From: Linnemannia elongata
Taxonomy: Eukaryota; Mortierellomycota; Mortierellomycetes; Mortierellales; Mortierellaceae
NCBI GenBank assembly: GCA_036320915.1
Contig: JAXBDG010000004.1
Location: 2,876,053-2,940,052, forward strand
Length of the DNA: 64,000 nt
Reading direction: 5' to 3'
The notes under the pieces were generated by a model. It ran no database searches. It had not been told where the DNA came from and worked only from the letters and a program-made list of their open reading frames with translations. The position numbers were made by a program, and so were the translations under genes. Position 1 is the stretch's first letter; the number at the start of each line of letters is the position of its first letter. Of this stretch, positions 33,058 to 49,914 are shown piece by piece.

Positions 33058-34681
33058 ATGCCAGTTCAGCAGACCGTGAGCAACGGCGTGCATAGTAAGT
33101 CTAACGCTCCTACTCCTTCAGCTCAATTCATCCTTTTTATCCCCCCCCCGCGCGCTCACTAGACAAGTGCTAACTCAAACGTTCAACAACGTTTGTAATA
33201 GGCGCTGCCAACCTTGGACAAGGGATGTACAAGAGAGGTAGAGGTTTCCTGCAAGACTTTAAGGATTTTATCAACAAGGGCAATGCCTTCGATCTGGCGG
33301 TCGCTTTCATTCTGTCTGCTGCCATCGCTGCCGTCATCAAGTCTCTGTAAGTGTTTACTGCTTCATAGCCACGAGGGCGATTTTCACTCGAGGAAAAAAA
33401 AAAAGTTGTTAATGTGAACTGGAATACCTTTGTTTGTTGTCATTGACAAAGGTATGAAGTTCCATTCTAACAAACTTCCGCTCCCTACATTCTTTAACTC
33501 TTCTATCTGTCTGTCTTGTACGCATATATAACGCTATTCGTGAACAGGGTCGAGGACATTATTACGCCGTTGTTTGGTCTTGCAAACAACCGAAACTTGG
33601 ACGAGATGTTTGTTGTCCTGCGGTGTGGACAGACATGCAAGTACCCCACCCGCGCCCAAGCACAAGCGGACGGAGCCGGTACGTATCCCTATTATGTCTT
33701 TTTCGCCTCCCTTTTTTTTTCTCTATCGTTTGCAACAAAGGGTTATCCGCATTGTCTCGTCTAACAACTAGTTGTCTTTGGATGCTCATGCTTGGACTGA
33801 TATAGTTACGTGGAACTGGGGTCGGTTTATTAACACAATCATCTACCTGGTATTGGTGGGTTTGTTTCTCTTCATCATCGTCAAACGTTAGTTACTTGGA
33901 GATCTCAAACGACAGTTGTGCATGTTTAATGAAAAGCAAAAAGTCAGCAAATTCTGTAAAATTAATTAAACGATCCTCCTCGCACATGAACACTTGGTAA
34001 ATAGTTTACTACGGTGCAAGGCGCAAGGTGCAGATCAAGGACAAGCCATGTCCTTACTGCTGCAAAGATGTTTACGGCTCAGCAGCCCGTTGCCCGTTTT
34101 GCACCTGCTGGCTCGAGAACGATATCCGCCGTAAAGTCGAGGCCGACTATACTGACTCCAAGGCTTCTACCATTCCCAGTGGCGAGAGGAGTTTGTCGAC
34201 GACTACCCTGGGCACCTCAAATGGGATACTGAAAGAGAAGGGGTCGATGGAAGTCATGAACAACAACAATAACAACAACAACAACAACAACAACAACAAC
34301 CATCACTACAGCCACAACAACAATGATACTACGAAGATGATGACGGGTGCAGATGTTGTTACAGGAACTACTGGCAGTGGAGGAGCCGTGTACAACCATA
34401 TGAGCAACAATGCGAACAGCGGGATTAATATGCAGAGTATGAACAATGGGTACATGAGTAACCAGAACAACCTGTACACGAACCCATTGCCCGGTCAGAT
34501 GCAACACGGTTATGATGGTATGGGGGTCCCGACGCACCAGCAGGGAGTTGTAGGATATGATGGTATGGGAGTTGATCAGGTTGGTCACGGTGGTGTTGGT
34601 GAAGGAGAGGGTGACCTTGAGGGTGGACATGGTCATGGTCATTCGTCTTCGTCAAAACCTGCCGCTTCTAGTCTTTTGTGA
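33058..34681 (+). CDS. MscL-family large-conductance mechanosensitive channel with zinc ribbon
   Basis: Five exons: 33058..33094, 33202..33346, 33548..33678, 33806..33886, 34005..34681, giving 356 aa. The family core is clear. An N-terminal amphipathic stretch (FLQDFKDFINKGNAFDLAVA) leads into TM1 (about 42-61), then VEDIITPLFGL, a short extracellular loop, and TM2 (about 113-130, NTIIYLVLVGLFLFIIV). Next comes a zinc ribbon, CPYC at 147-150 and CPFC at 161-164, known from some bacterial MscL proteins. The rest is a fungal-style tail with an Asn run, Gly/Met-rich sequence and no conserved domain. MscL channels open under membrane tension to release osmolytes; the location here is unknown. Bacterial MscL is about 100-150 aa, so the tail of about 190 aa is an addition. 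Four introns show the gene is nuclear, not contamination. Confidence 0.9.
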
Positions 34682-35378
34682 ATACATCTGTCACTGTTGT
34701 GTTCGATCTGAATGCTGTATGGAAGTAACGAGATGATTGGCGTGGAATTAATGTGCGCCACCACATGAAATGTGACGCGCGTACTTCCCCTGGCTGGGCG
34801 GAAGACCCGGAGAGGATGTGGGAGAGAGAGAGAGAGAGTGAGGAAGCAAAGGACGAGGGAGCACAAAGAGGAGAAAAGAAAAGGAGACAGGGTGTGAATC
34901 ATGGATCATAGACACCATGAGTATCCATAACACCATCGAAGTTCTATAACTGTAACGATGCGTGCAGCTAACAAAAAAAAGTCTCTGCTTCCCCGTATAT
35001 GCTCGTATCAACCCGGGTGTCTTGTCCCATGGGTGTGTCTGTCTGTGTGAAAAAAGAGAAAGAGAAGAGTCCGTGCCATGAAAATGGGAGTCACTCCACT
35101 CACACTCCACTCACTCCTCTCTCCACCTCTTTTTTTTTTATTCTCCTTCGCTCTTCTCTTTCTTCTTCACAAACCCTTTCTTCTATCTCCCCATTTTCCC
35201 CTGTTCTTCCATTCACCGTCAGCCATCGACCATCCATCGGCACACACTTCCCTCGTCTCCTCTCCTTCTCCTTCTTCCTTCTTTCCTTTCACTCACCTTC
35301 ATTCATCCTTGCCTCTTAACCAAAAAAAAGAAGAGACTTCACACTTCCCAAATCCTGACCTGACCTCGCTCGCTCCGA
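34682..35378. other. Intergenic region between MscL-like and YME1-like genes
   Basis: About 700 bp. The last 300 bp are strongly pyrimidine-rich on the plus strand, as expected for the YME1-like leader. No gene seen. Confidence 0.5.
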
Positions 35379-38626
<3,248 letters not shown>

Positions 38627-38972
38627 TTTAAGGGACCCTTTTTTTTTGTTTTTTGTTTTATTTTTTTGTTCACTTTTCCACACATGTAGATTATCGTGTT
38701 TTTGCCATTAGCCTGCACTGCCTGTAGTTCAAGGTTGCTGGTAGACATGAGATGCAGCCAATCTTTGTTATCATTCGTACTAGATGACCAATATTATGAG
38801 TAACCTTTTCCTTTTGACTTTTGTTCCAAGATGCCTGCAGTTGTCTTTGAGTCTTGAGAAGGCGGGAGTTGTCGAACGTTTTATTTTAGGGTGCATGAAT
38901 GTTAAAAATACAAGTGAGGAGAAATCAAAAAGGATGAAGACGCGTGTATATCCTTGTCATTTTCTTTAGCGA
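38627..38972. other. Convergent intergenic region
   Basis: 346 bp between the 3' ends of YME1 and SYS1. T-rich just after the YME1 stop; nothing else seen. Confidence 0.5.
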
Positions 38973-40127
38973 TTATTCCGAGTCTGCAGTAGGAACGGAC
39001 TCATAGCGATCAGAAGTCCGTTGACGACCATGGCCCTGGTTGCCAAGGATATTTGAACGAATGGCGGGTGAGAAGCCACTGTTGCTTCCTCTGAACCCGC
39101 TTGTATCCTCACTTGAGCGTGCCTTTGTGGGCATGGTCCTGGAAGATCCCGACAAGGACATATGATTTGACAGGTCGCCGTTGTTGCTGTGATCGAGTGT
39201 TTCCATTAAGAGCCCAGCCGATTCTTCATAGTTGCCGTATCCGTCGTGCATTCCTGATAATGACGCTCCTTGAGATGCCAATGCTCCTGAGCCGCTGCTT
39301 CCTCCACTACCTCCTCCTGAGTTGTTATTGATGTTGGTGTTATTGTTGTTCCCTGAAGAGGTGTTGTTGTTGTTATTGTTGGATTGACTTCCTCCGGAGC
39401 CGCCGAGAATGATGGGTTCCATTTCCTGCTGCATACAGACGTATTCTCCTCCGAAGATCATGATGCCACAGGTGGTGCCGTTGAGTGCCCACCAGAGGAA
39501 GGTTGAGGGGACATGGTCCGAGTACATTGTGACCATCAAAACGTGGTAAAGCAACAATGTGATCGAGTAGTCGAGTACCAGGCGAGCACGCGAAACAATC
39601 CTTAGCAATAAGTATACCCTAATTAATTTCAATTTGAAGAAGAAAAAAATAACTGTTAGATAAGGGTGCTACAGAGAATATCATCCATGAATGAGTGCAA
39701 TTGTGTAAAAGAGCCTGACAACTCACCCGACGAGAGAGTTGAGGAGCCATGCTAGGCCGAGGAGCATGCCCTCGGCTGTATCGGCGCGGATCTCGCGGTA
39801 GTTGAGAATGGCGTCGAGGGTGATATCTATCCCTGAGAAGCGGAAGAGGGTATAGACGATGGTCGAGATGGAGATGTACCATATCGCCTGCAAACATGCG
39901 ATTTGCGACTAATATTGGGCGGTGGAGGTTGAAGGGTCAATATATATAGGGTGTCGACTTTGATAAATATAAAATGTATGCATGCGCGTGATGGCCTTAT
40001 GTGTCAGGTTCATAATATCGTTGGAATGGAGTGTCAAGGGAGTGTGAGAGGAGGGGAGGTTGCTTACCAGGATAAGGACAGGGTCCCATTGTGTGGCACG
40101 GAAGGAAGAGTTGTTGTTGGATGCCAT
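38973..40127 (-). CDS. SYS1: SYS1-type Golgi integral membrane protein
   Basis: Three exons: 40068..40127, 39727..39887, 38973..39618, giving 288 aa. The start (ATQWDPVLIL) matches the WDPxLIL opening of SYS1 proteins, and the fourth membrane segment ends in GEYVCMQQEMEPI, matching the family's GEYLCMRTEL. Four membrane helices are predictable within the first 150 residues. SYS1 is a late-Golgi membrane protein that recruits Arl3/ARFRP1 and thereby GRIP-domain golgins. The usual length is about 150-200 aa; here a Ser/Gly/Asn-rich tail of about 130 residues follows, with runs of Asn. The gene is divergent from CLPTM1, another secretory-pathway membrane protein. Confidence 0.88.
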
Positions 40128-40868
40128 GATATTGGATCCAGCCTAAAGTGGTTATCAACTCTCGTTGTTGTAAATGGTATGTGTTGATATGAACAAGGGT
40201 TGTTGAGTTTGAAGAACAAGGCAAGCGTTTGAGAGTCGTTGATGAGTGGAAAATAGACGGACGAAAGGGATTATAGTGTATGTGAAGAGAGAGAGGAGGT
40301 TGCTTGATGGGTGAGGAAGAAGTAAGTTTAGAGAGAGGGAAGTGATGTGTCAAGAGTGACAAGAAGAGGGGGTGATGGTTTTGGGAAGAAGGATTAGTTG
40401 CTGTGAGATGTAAGGAGGGGAGAAAGGAAGAAGAAAGAACCGTGCATGAGTATCATACCAAGGAAAACGTGTAAGAAGTCAGTCTTTTGGGAGGGTGGCT
40501 TGTTAGAGACTTGGAGTGGACTGGTTGGTTGGCCAGAAGGAGTCTGCTGGGTGGAGTGGAACAGTGGTGCAGTGGAAAGTCAAAGGAGTGAAGGAAGAAC
40601 GAGCTGATCAACCTTCTTTTTTTTTCTTTTTTTCCTTTCTCGAAAGTCATCTCCTTTTCTTGGCTTTTCTTCCTTTCTTTCTCTCTCTCTCTCTCTCTTT
40701 TTTTTTTCTTCTTCTTTGTTCTTACCCCTCATCACCACCACCATCATTATCATCAACCTCCTTCCTTTTTCCGTCAAAAAGAAAAAGAGGACTTTGACAA
40801 AGTACCCCTTTACGCGAACGGAACATACAGGACATACACTGACACACAGGACCAAGAGTATATAAAGG
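40128..40868. promoter_or_regulatory. Divergent promoter, SYS1 / CLPTM1
   Basis: 740 bp. A CT-rich tract lies at about 40678-40700. A TATAAA sits at 40861-40866, only 2 bases before the CLPTM1 ATG, too close to act as its TATA box. Confidence 0.45.
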
Positions 40869-43755
40869 ATGCCTCAACAGAACGCAGCAGCGGGCCAGGC
40901 TGCTCGCAACGGCCAGGGGCAGCAGCGCCAGGAGCAGACCCTCACCCAGACTATCATACAAATCCTCTCTCGCGCCATGATGGCCTATGCCGTCATGTCC
41001 TTCTTCAACGGAGGTATGTCTCTCTTTTACTCTCTCTCCTCTCAGGGCTCTGCTATACTGGATTCTCACAGAGGGATCACTCGCGTCTCACAAACTCACA
41101 ATGGCGTCTTTCTGAACAATAGGATTCGGCGGAAAGAAGGAACCAGTCGCTCCTCACCCAGACTCCATCGTTAAAACCAACAGCCCCGAAGGACTCGCCC
41201 AACCCTTTGCATTCAACCCTCCCAAGGCTTTCCCTCTCTGGGAAGACAAGACCAAGGCCGTGAGTCCCCTTCTTCCTTTCTCTCTCATTTTCTCTTGTTA
41301 CAGTCGCTTATCTCAACAAGAGATGCTAACATACTGTTTTCACAATGGATATAGGACCTGTTCGTGTATGTGTCTGAGGATTACGAGTTCAATAACTTTG
41401 AGGACAAGAACAGCCTTGTGTGGCGATCAGATGATATTGAACTCGGCGATTGGACCGAAGACCGCGTCGTCGACCTTTCGATCAAGCCATCCAAGGTAAA
41501 GCAACCTGAATATTCCCCAGATCGATTGTTTTGTATTAGAGTTGCGCGATAAGAAACCATGGTGTCACACAACACCCACGCAATAGTGGAAGACAACGGA
41601 ATGAAAAGGAAGATTTCAACGAGAGCGAACTTTCTTGTGTAAGAAAGAAGAGTGAAATGCGATCGAAAGATTAACCCCGCGTACCCTCTTTTTTTCATTA
41701 TTACGCTTTCCTATCACAAAATGTGGGTTCGTTCACACAGCACGTTCAAAACAACGGAACCCTGTATGCACATATTTACTTTGCCAAGAAGGACACCCCC
41801 CTTAGCCCTACCTCCAAGGACTTTAGCCTCGACAACCGTGTCTACACCCGCAAGCGTAAGTTCTGTCTTTACAACTCTCCTTCAGGACATGTGTAACATG
41901 CGGAAGAAAGCGCACTAATCTATGTTTCTCAAATCACCAAATCTTAGCACTGACTCGTTATTTCAAGAAGAAGAGAGAGTTCAAGGTTAAGAAGCTGGTC
42001 GGTGGCAAGCAGGATGTTGAACCAGAACCTGAGAAGCCCGTCGAGGAGGTACGAGTGGACATGCATATCAGGAACTTGTGCCTTTCCATGATTGTCTTCA
42101 TTTGAGAAATGTTCAGTAAGATCTTTTATTCTAATAACTACTTGCTTGTTCTTACATCGTGGCTAATGTTAGCCTACCGTCCCTGAGGGTGGCTCTACCA
42201 TTGTGTCGTACTGGCACCAGAACTTGACCATCGCCGTTCTTGCTGATCGTACCGTCATCCCTTACGCTGCTCTTCCCCCAGAGTTGAAGCCCAGTAAGTT
42301 ACATCTTGCATGCGATCACCTGTCTCTCTGGACCGACTATAACTTCACACCTCACACTGACTCCTTCTTGTGCTTGTATGATGTAGTGTACCAACTGGAG
42401 AGCACAGGAAAACACGATCAGCATGGCAACGGATTTGTCCTCCCAGTTGTCTACATCAATGACTTTTGGCAGCTCAAGGAGCATATGACCGCCATCAATG
42501 AGACCGTCAAGTAAGCTATTCTCATAGCCTTAAGTGCTTCTTGATGACCTATTGTCAGCCAAAAAGAAGCCATTGGCATGTTTGACGACCACTGACCTAC
42601 TCTGTTGGATGCATAACCATGTTCACTTCATTAGGGAGCTGCCTCTCAGGATTAACTTCTACCCTATCAGCTACATGAAGCTACAGATGTACTCGTCTTT
42701 GGATATCGGCATGTCAAAGCAGTCAGGAATGATGGGCGGCACTGGTGGGGAGCTGGATGAGGTCAAGCGCATGTTGATCGAGACCAACCCCTACCTCTTG
42801 GCTCTTACCGTCATTGTCAGTTGTCTCCACAGTGCCTTTGAGATGTTGGCCTTCAAGAACGGTAAGTTTTCTGCCTTGCAGAGCACTTGGATATCGAATA
42901 ATGCAGTTCTTTTAGGTTGTGGACCCATAGCTAAGATTATTTACTCTTTGCCAATGTCATGTAGATATTGCATTCTGGAAGGATAAGAAGGGAACGGCTG
43001 GATTGTCGGTTCGCTCGATCTTCTTGGATATTGCTCAGCAGATCATTGTCTTCTTGTACTTGATGGACAACAACACAGAGACCAGTTACATGATTCTGAT
43101 CGGACAGGCAGTTGGACTGGCTATTGAACTCTGGAAGGTCAAGAAGGCCCTCAAGGTCGACATTGTCCCCGCCACGACCGGCATGTTGCCCTGGCGCCTG
43201 CACTTCAATACCTCCGAACCCCTGACTGATTTGGAGGAAAAAACGAAGGAGTACGACGAGGAGGCCTTCAAGTACCTCACTTACGCTGCCTTCCCCCTCT
43301 TGGGCTGCTACGCCATCTACTCTGTCATGTACGAGGAGCACAAGTCATGGTACTCGTTCGTTGTCGGCACCTTGGTCGGATTTGTGTACACTTTTGGATT
43401 CATCAAGATGACTCCTCAATTGTTTATCAACTACAAGCTCAAGAGTGTGGCTCATATGCCCTTCCGCACGATGATGTACAAGTCGTTGAACACGTTTATC
43501 GACGACTTGTTCTCATTCATCATCAAAATGCCCATGTTGCATCGCTTGGCCTGTCTCCGCGACGACGTTGTTTTCTTTATTTACCTCTACCAGCGCTGGA
43601 TCTACCGTACTGATCACTCTCGTGCTAACGAGTTTGGACAGGTTGGAGGTGAGGAAGATGAGAAGAAGCCTGCTATTGCTGCTTCTTCCAGCTCGGATGC
43701 CAAGAAGGCTGTCACTGAGGGCGTTGACGTGAAGGAGACCAAGAAGAACAAGTAG
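40869..43755 (+). CDS. CLPTM1-family multi-pass membrane protein
   Basis: Nine exons: 40869..41013, 41123..41259, 41355..41495, 41741..41855, 41948..42048, 42173..42293, 42387..42510, 42635..42861, 42965..43755, giving 633 aa. CLPTM1 landmarks: an N-terminal membrane anchor (MMAYAVMSFFNGG), a large luminal domain with SYWHQNLTIAVLAD and LPVVYINDFWQL, then about five membrane segments. The first is ALTVIVSCLHSAFEMLAFKN; conserved stretches later are GLSVRSIFLDIAQQIIVFLY, LYLMDNNTETSYMI and INYKLKSVAHMPFR. Family members are ER/Golgi proteins; CLPTM1 is reported to retain GABA-A receptors and CLPTM1L to scramble GlcN-PI in the GPI pathway. The fungal role is unknown. The tail is Lys/Ala/Glu-rich and ends in KKNK. 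Confidence 0.93.
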
Positions 43756-43845
43756 ATTTAGTTTTTCATACTTTGTAACATTTAGTATCTCACTGAAAAA
43801 AAACAATAACATGATAAATGATTGTTTTATTTCATGCGTTGCAGT

Positions 43846-45284
43846 TTAGTAGGCGCCGCCTTTGCGGTAGACCTGAGTCCATTTGCTGATGATGTAGTCT
43901 CCAAAGTTGATATCGCCATTGAGCAGCTTGGTGGCCACGGACCGAGCATCCTGACCATCCTTGGCGGCAGCAGATGTTGCATCGTCGTGCTTTGCATCCT
44001 CGTCACGCTGGTCTCTCAAAAGACTGTAGTTCCCAGAAGCTGCCTGGCCCCTGACTTCTTCCTGAACCAGCAAGGGAATCTTGGCATGATAATCAGGGTA
44101 GTAGAAGCAGCACATCGAGTAGCGTTCCTCCTGTCCGTTGCTGACGACCCTATGCAACGGGCTGATCAGTTTACCTCCTGTGAGGAGTGAGAGGTAGTCG
44201 CCTCCGTTGATGACCAGACTGTTGTCATGAGAAGGGACATCCTGCCATTGGTTCTCATGGAACAGTTGCAGACCCACGGTCTTGGAGGGCGACAGAATCA
44301 GAGTCAAGAAACCCCAATCCGTATGTGCGCTAAAGTATCAACAAAGAGTAGAAACGGGATAGAAGGAAGAAAGGCAGAAGAAGAAGAAGCGTTTGTTTAA
44401 AATGCGGGGAGGTGGGCGTAAATAAAAAGTCCGAAGATGTGTAAACATGCATCGGAAAAAAAGGTAAGCGTGTATGTGGTAATACCCGGTTAGTAGCTGT
44501 TGCGGGAAAGCTGGATCTCTGTATGATTCATCCGTCGGTACAGTATGTTGCAAAATGTATCGCTCATATTTTTTCCCACGTAGTTTCATAAATGACCATG
44601 ACATTCGTTTTTTTTACAACGTTACCTGGAACCAATTTGAGCAGTGTGGCCTTGGTCGGCATAGGGGAGGTAATGGAACAACCGCATGAAGGAGATGGTC
44701 TCGCTGGTGGTACAGTACTTTGACAACTCGTCCTCGGGCAATGCTAATGCCAGGGAGATACCCTTCAGGAGACCCTTGGCAATATCGCAGACGTGGAGAT
44801 AAAACTCTTGGAGAGTGCTCTTGAAAGCATCCTTGTGGCCCTGATCGAGCTGGTCGAGCGAAGCCTGAACAGGCCAGGCATTAGGTCCTTGCAGCCCGTT
44901 CAGACTGTCGTTGGCCTGTTTGGCCTTGAGTTCCTCTGCAGGCCACTCGTACCCGTACGAGAATCCTTCCTTGAGCTCCTTGGTCGCCGAGCCAGACTCT
45001 CCACCAATGGGGACGTATCCACGAGTGAATCCACCGGGTTGGATCTTGGGGATCTGGGCCTTTTGGGTGGCATCGAGGTCAAAGAGTCGCTTGGAGGCAT
45101 CGAGGACCTTGTTTGTGTTTTGTGTGGTGAAGAGTGGGTGGGAAGGAGAGGTAATATAAAAGACACCGTAGGTTGTGAACGCGTTAAGGAGCTCGACAGC
45201 GACGTGCTGCTTTTCGGTAGTTGCTGAGGACTTGTTCAGCAGGGCTGTGATGTCGATTGTTGGGATTGCGAGTGGAGCTGCCAT
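43846..45284 (-). CDS. 2-oxoglutarate/Fe(II) dioxygenase, isopenicillin-N-synthase-like
   Basis: Two exons: 44626..45284 and 43846..44329, giving 380 aa. The non-haem iron triad is complete: HTD (His222, Asp224) and distal His279 in SPLHRV, with the 2OG-binding Arg289 and Ser291 (RYS). The N-terminal DIOX_N domain begins IPTIDITALL. The fold matches plant and fungal soluble 2OG oxygenases such as gibberellin, ACC-oxidase and flavanone types, so the substrate cannot be told from sequence. No secondary-metabolite cluster is nearby. The last 80 residues are longer than usual and carry Asp/Ala-rich sequence. Its 3' end faces that of CLPTM1 with only 90 bp between stops. Confidence 0.9.
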
Positions 45285-45509
45285 GGTGGAATGAGTTGGA
45301 ATTGAGTCTGCAGTGTGGTCGTTGTTCAAAAAACAAGAAAGTGAAAGAAAAAAAAAAAAGAAAAGAACCACCGCCTCCTCCGCCTTTTATGCGCTGAGAA
45401 TGAGTCGTCGTGTGATTTTTATTTCTCCGAGAAAGAAAAGGAGAACCCGCGGGGGCGCCACCAATTTATTATGACTTGAAGGTGACAGTTAAGTTACCCA
45501 CCGCGGCTA

Positions 45510-46500
45510 TTATGGGCAGGTGCCATTGGAGGAACTCATGTTGTTGGTGTTGTTACACGTGGATACAGAAGAACAAGTCGATGGTGATACAGATGCTTGA
45601 GCCCCACAACGACTTGGCGTCTGACATTGCTCCTGTCCTTCCTGGACCTGTTCCTCAACAAGCATGTCGCGGTATGTAATGCTGACTCGACGAGCTCGAA
45701 TAATCTCGATCCCATCCACCGTCTCCACCAGATCCTTCGAGATGCTGTGCTTGTAGTCGTACCGACAGGACTCATTCATCACCACCAGCGACCGGCATGC
45801 TGCAGCGTCAAGTATAAAAAAAGAGTATTATTAGACCCACGCTACACCACATACCGACCATTTGTCAACTCATACCTAAGCGTCAAGCGGGTGGAATTGA
45901 CGCGATTGAAGAAAAGAACTTACGAAGGTGGACACGAAAGATGAGACTAGGCTCTTTGACATGTTGAAATGTCATGACACAATCAGAGAGGAGTGACAAG
46001 GCAGTGATAGTGGGTCCAAAGAGTTTTGGTGCATCGACATGAGGCATGATCCCTTGCCCTGCTTCGTACTCGTTGACAATAATACTGTTGGGGCTGGTCT
46101 TATAGATTTGGCGGTCCAACAGTCGATCCGTCACAAAGTCAAACATACTCGGCAGTCTCTCCATCTTTCCTACTACCCTCCTGTGTCCTTGACCAAGAAA
46201 GAAGAAGAGAATTTATATCAGTTTTTTCTGTTTGCCCCCTTGATAGCCAACAATTGCGACTGAATGGAGGACGTAATACGAGTGGGCATTGCTTTACCGC
46301 AGTCGGTAGCTGAAGGTGCCGCCGTAGTGTTGGTGTCTTCGCTTCATCTCTGGATTAGGCTCGATCCCTCGTCCAGCCCAATTCCGTTCATCGAGTTGTT
46401 GAATCAGCTGTGCTTCTTCTTCGACAGAGACGAATTCCCGAATCACTTGTAAGCCTTGCAGTGTTGCATTGTCGAAGGTCGAAGGTGGTGAGATCTCCAT
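45510..46500 (-). CDS. AlkB-family 2OG/Fe(II) dioxygenase, ALKBH8-like domain alone
   Basis: Three exons: 46298..46500, 45924..46180, 45510..45799, giving 249 aa. The AlkB landmarks are RRHQHYGGTFSY, NEYEAGQGIMPHVD (HxD metal motif), LPCRSLVVM with distal His in DYKHSI, and the closing RARRVSITYRDM (Arg pair for 2OG). The order and spacing resemble the oxygenase domain of ALKBH8, which hydroxylates wobble uridine side chains in tRNA; ALKBH6 is the alternative. No RRM or methyltransferase domain is attached, in contrast to animal ALKBH8. The C-terminal 50 residues are Cys/Ser-rich (CQTPSRCG, STCSSVSTCNN). The gene is tandem with the upstream 2OG dioxygenase and with CSN5, all on the minus strand. 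Confidence 0.88.
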
Positions 46501-46690
46501 GTGTGAAAAACAAGAATTGTGGGATAGAGTCAATGGCAAAAATAAAAAAAAAGTCAGGGGCAACCAGCAGAGCAAAGAGTTGAAAAAGAAAACAAGATTT
46601 TGCTGAGACCTCAATTCTTTTTATTTCGATATGTATTTTTCACTTGCTGTTTGGTCCGCACACATCACTCCCAACCTTCATGCAACCATT

Positions 46691-48909
<2,219 letters not shown>

Positions 48910-49732
48910 GGCCACAGTTTTTTCTTTCTTGTTCTTTTTGCTGGTGGTTAATTGTTGATATATGAGTGTGATGTGAGTATGAGTGTTGGCTGTGAACGCG
49001 TTTGGTGACCTTGGATGAGCGTGTTTCCTTGGTTTCCTTGAATTGGCGGTGGTTGTTGGAGAGTGAGGCGTTGGGTGAGAAAGCAGAAGAAGAAGGGCAA
49101 GTGGTGGTGTGGGGGCGCTAAAAAAGAAAAAGGAAGGGACGTGGCCCTGCTACGTCCAACAACATCCCTCCGACGTCCTCCCTTCCTTCACCTGACGAAG
49201 CACGTTTGAATGCAGTGGTGGCAAAGCCATTCGAAATTCAATTCAAAGTCACAAATGGGAAAGACACGCTGCGGGAAAAAAAAACGATCGAACGAAGAAA
49301 AGGGCTAAAGAGAGAATAATGGGACACTTGTCGTCTCAAGGACAAGCCAACAATAGATAGCTATTTACATGAATAAGAGAACAAGCTCTCCATGTTGTAC
49401 GTCTATGTCAATACGTAAAAAAGTCGGGTAGTATGTGTCAGTATCCTGGAATGACACCTGGATGATGGCGATGACTTATTCTTTTGAGCCTGGTGCTGGC
49501 TTTTGTTGCCTGTCCCTGACCCTGTCCCAGGCAGCGTGTGAGTTTGAGTGTGAGGGTGGTGGACTCTGAATGTAAATTGCATTTCGCTCTTCCTCCTCTC
49601 CTCCTCCTCCTCTTCCTCTTAACAAAAGGCAAAAAAAGAATGAGAAAAGAGGCTCACTCACCTTTTTCTGTGTTCCAATATTATATTTTCTACTATTTAA
49701 AGTCTATTATCCCTCTTCTCTCCTTCTTCACT

Positions 49733-49767
<35 letters not shown>

Positions 49768-49871
49768 TTCTCTTCTCTCCACATCTTCTCACACAAAGTG
49801 TCTGATGATCCTCCTCCTCCTCCCTCCTCTCTTACCCACATAACGACATCCCCTTCTCTTCATCACTGTAT

Positions 49872-49907
<36 letters not shown>

Positions 49908-49914
49908 CCCTTCC
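48910..49914. promoter_or_regulatory. Divergent region, CSN5 / Sec7-domain gene
   Basis: About 1 kb. The side toward the Sec7 gene is pyrimidine-rich, with a CT microsatellite (about 49735-49759) and a T34 run (49874-49907). No gene seen. Confidence 0.5.
49874..49907. repeat. Poly(T) tract, 34 bases, next to a start codon
   Basis: Uninterrupted T run ending 7 bases before the ATG chosen for the Sec7-domain gene. Confidence 0.9.

Noticed and set aside
40861..40866. TATA box for CLPTM1
   Set aside because: It lies 2 bases before the ATG, leaving no room for a transcription start upstream of the coding region.
49798..49914. Sec7 protein start at 49798
   Set aside because: That codon is GTG and the intervening sequence would encode an artificial Phe run from the T34 tract.
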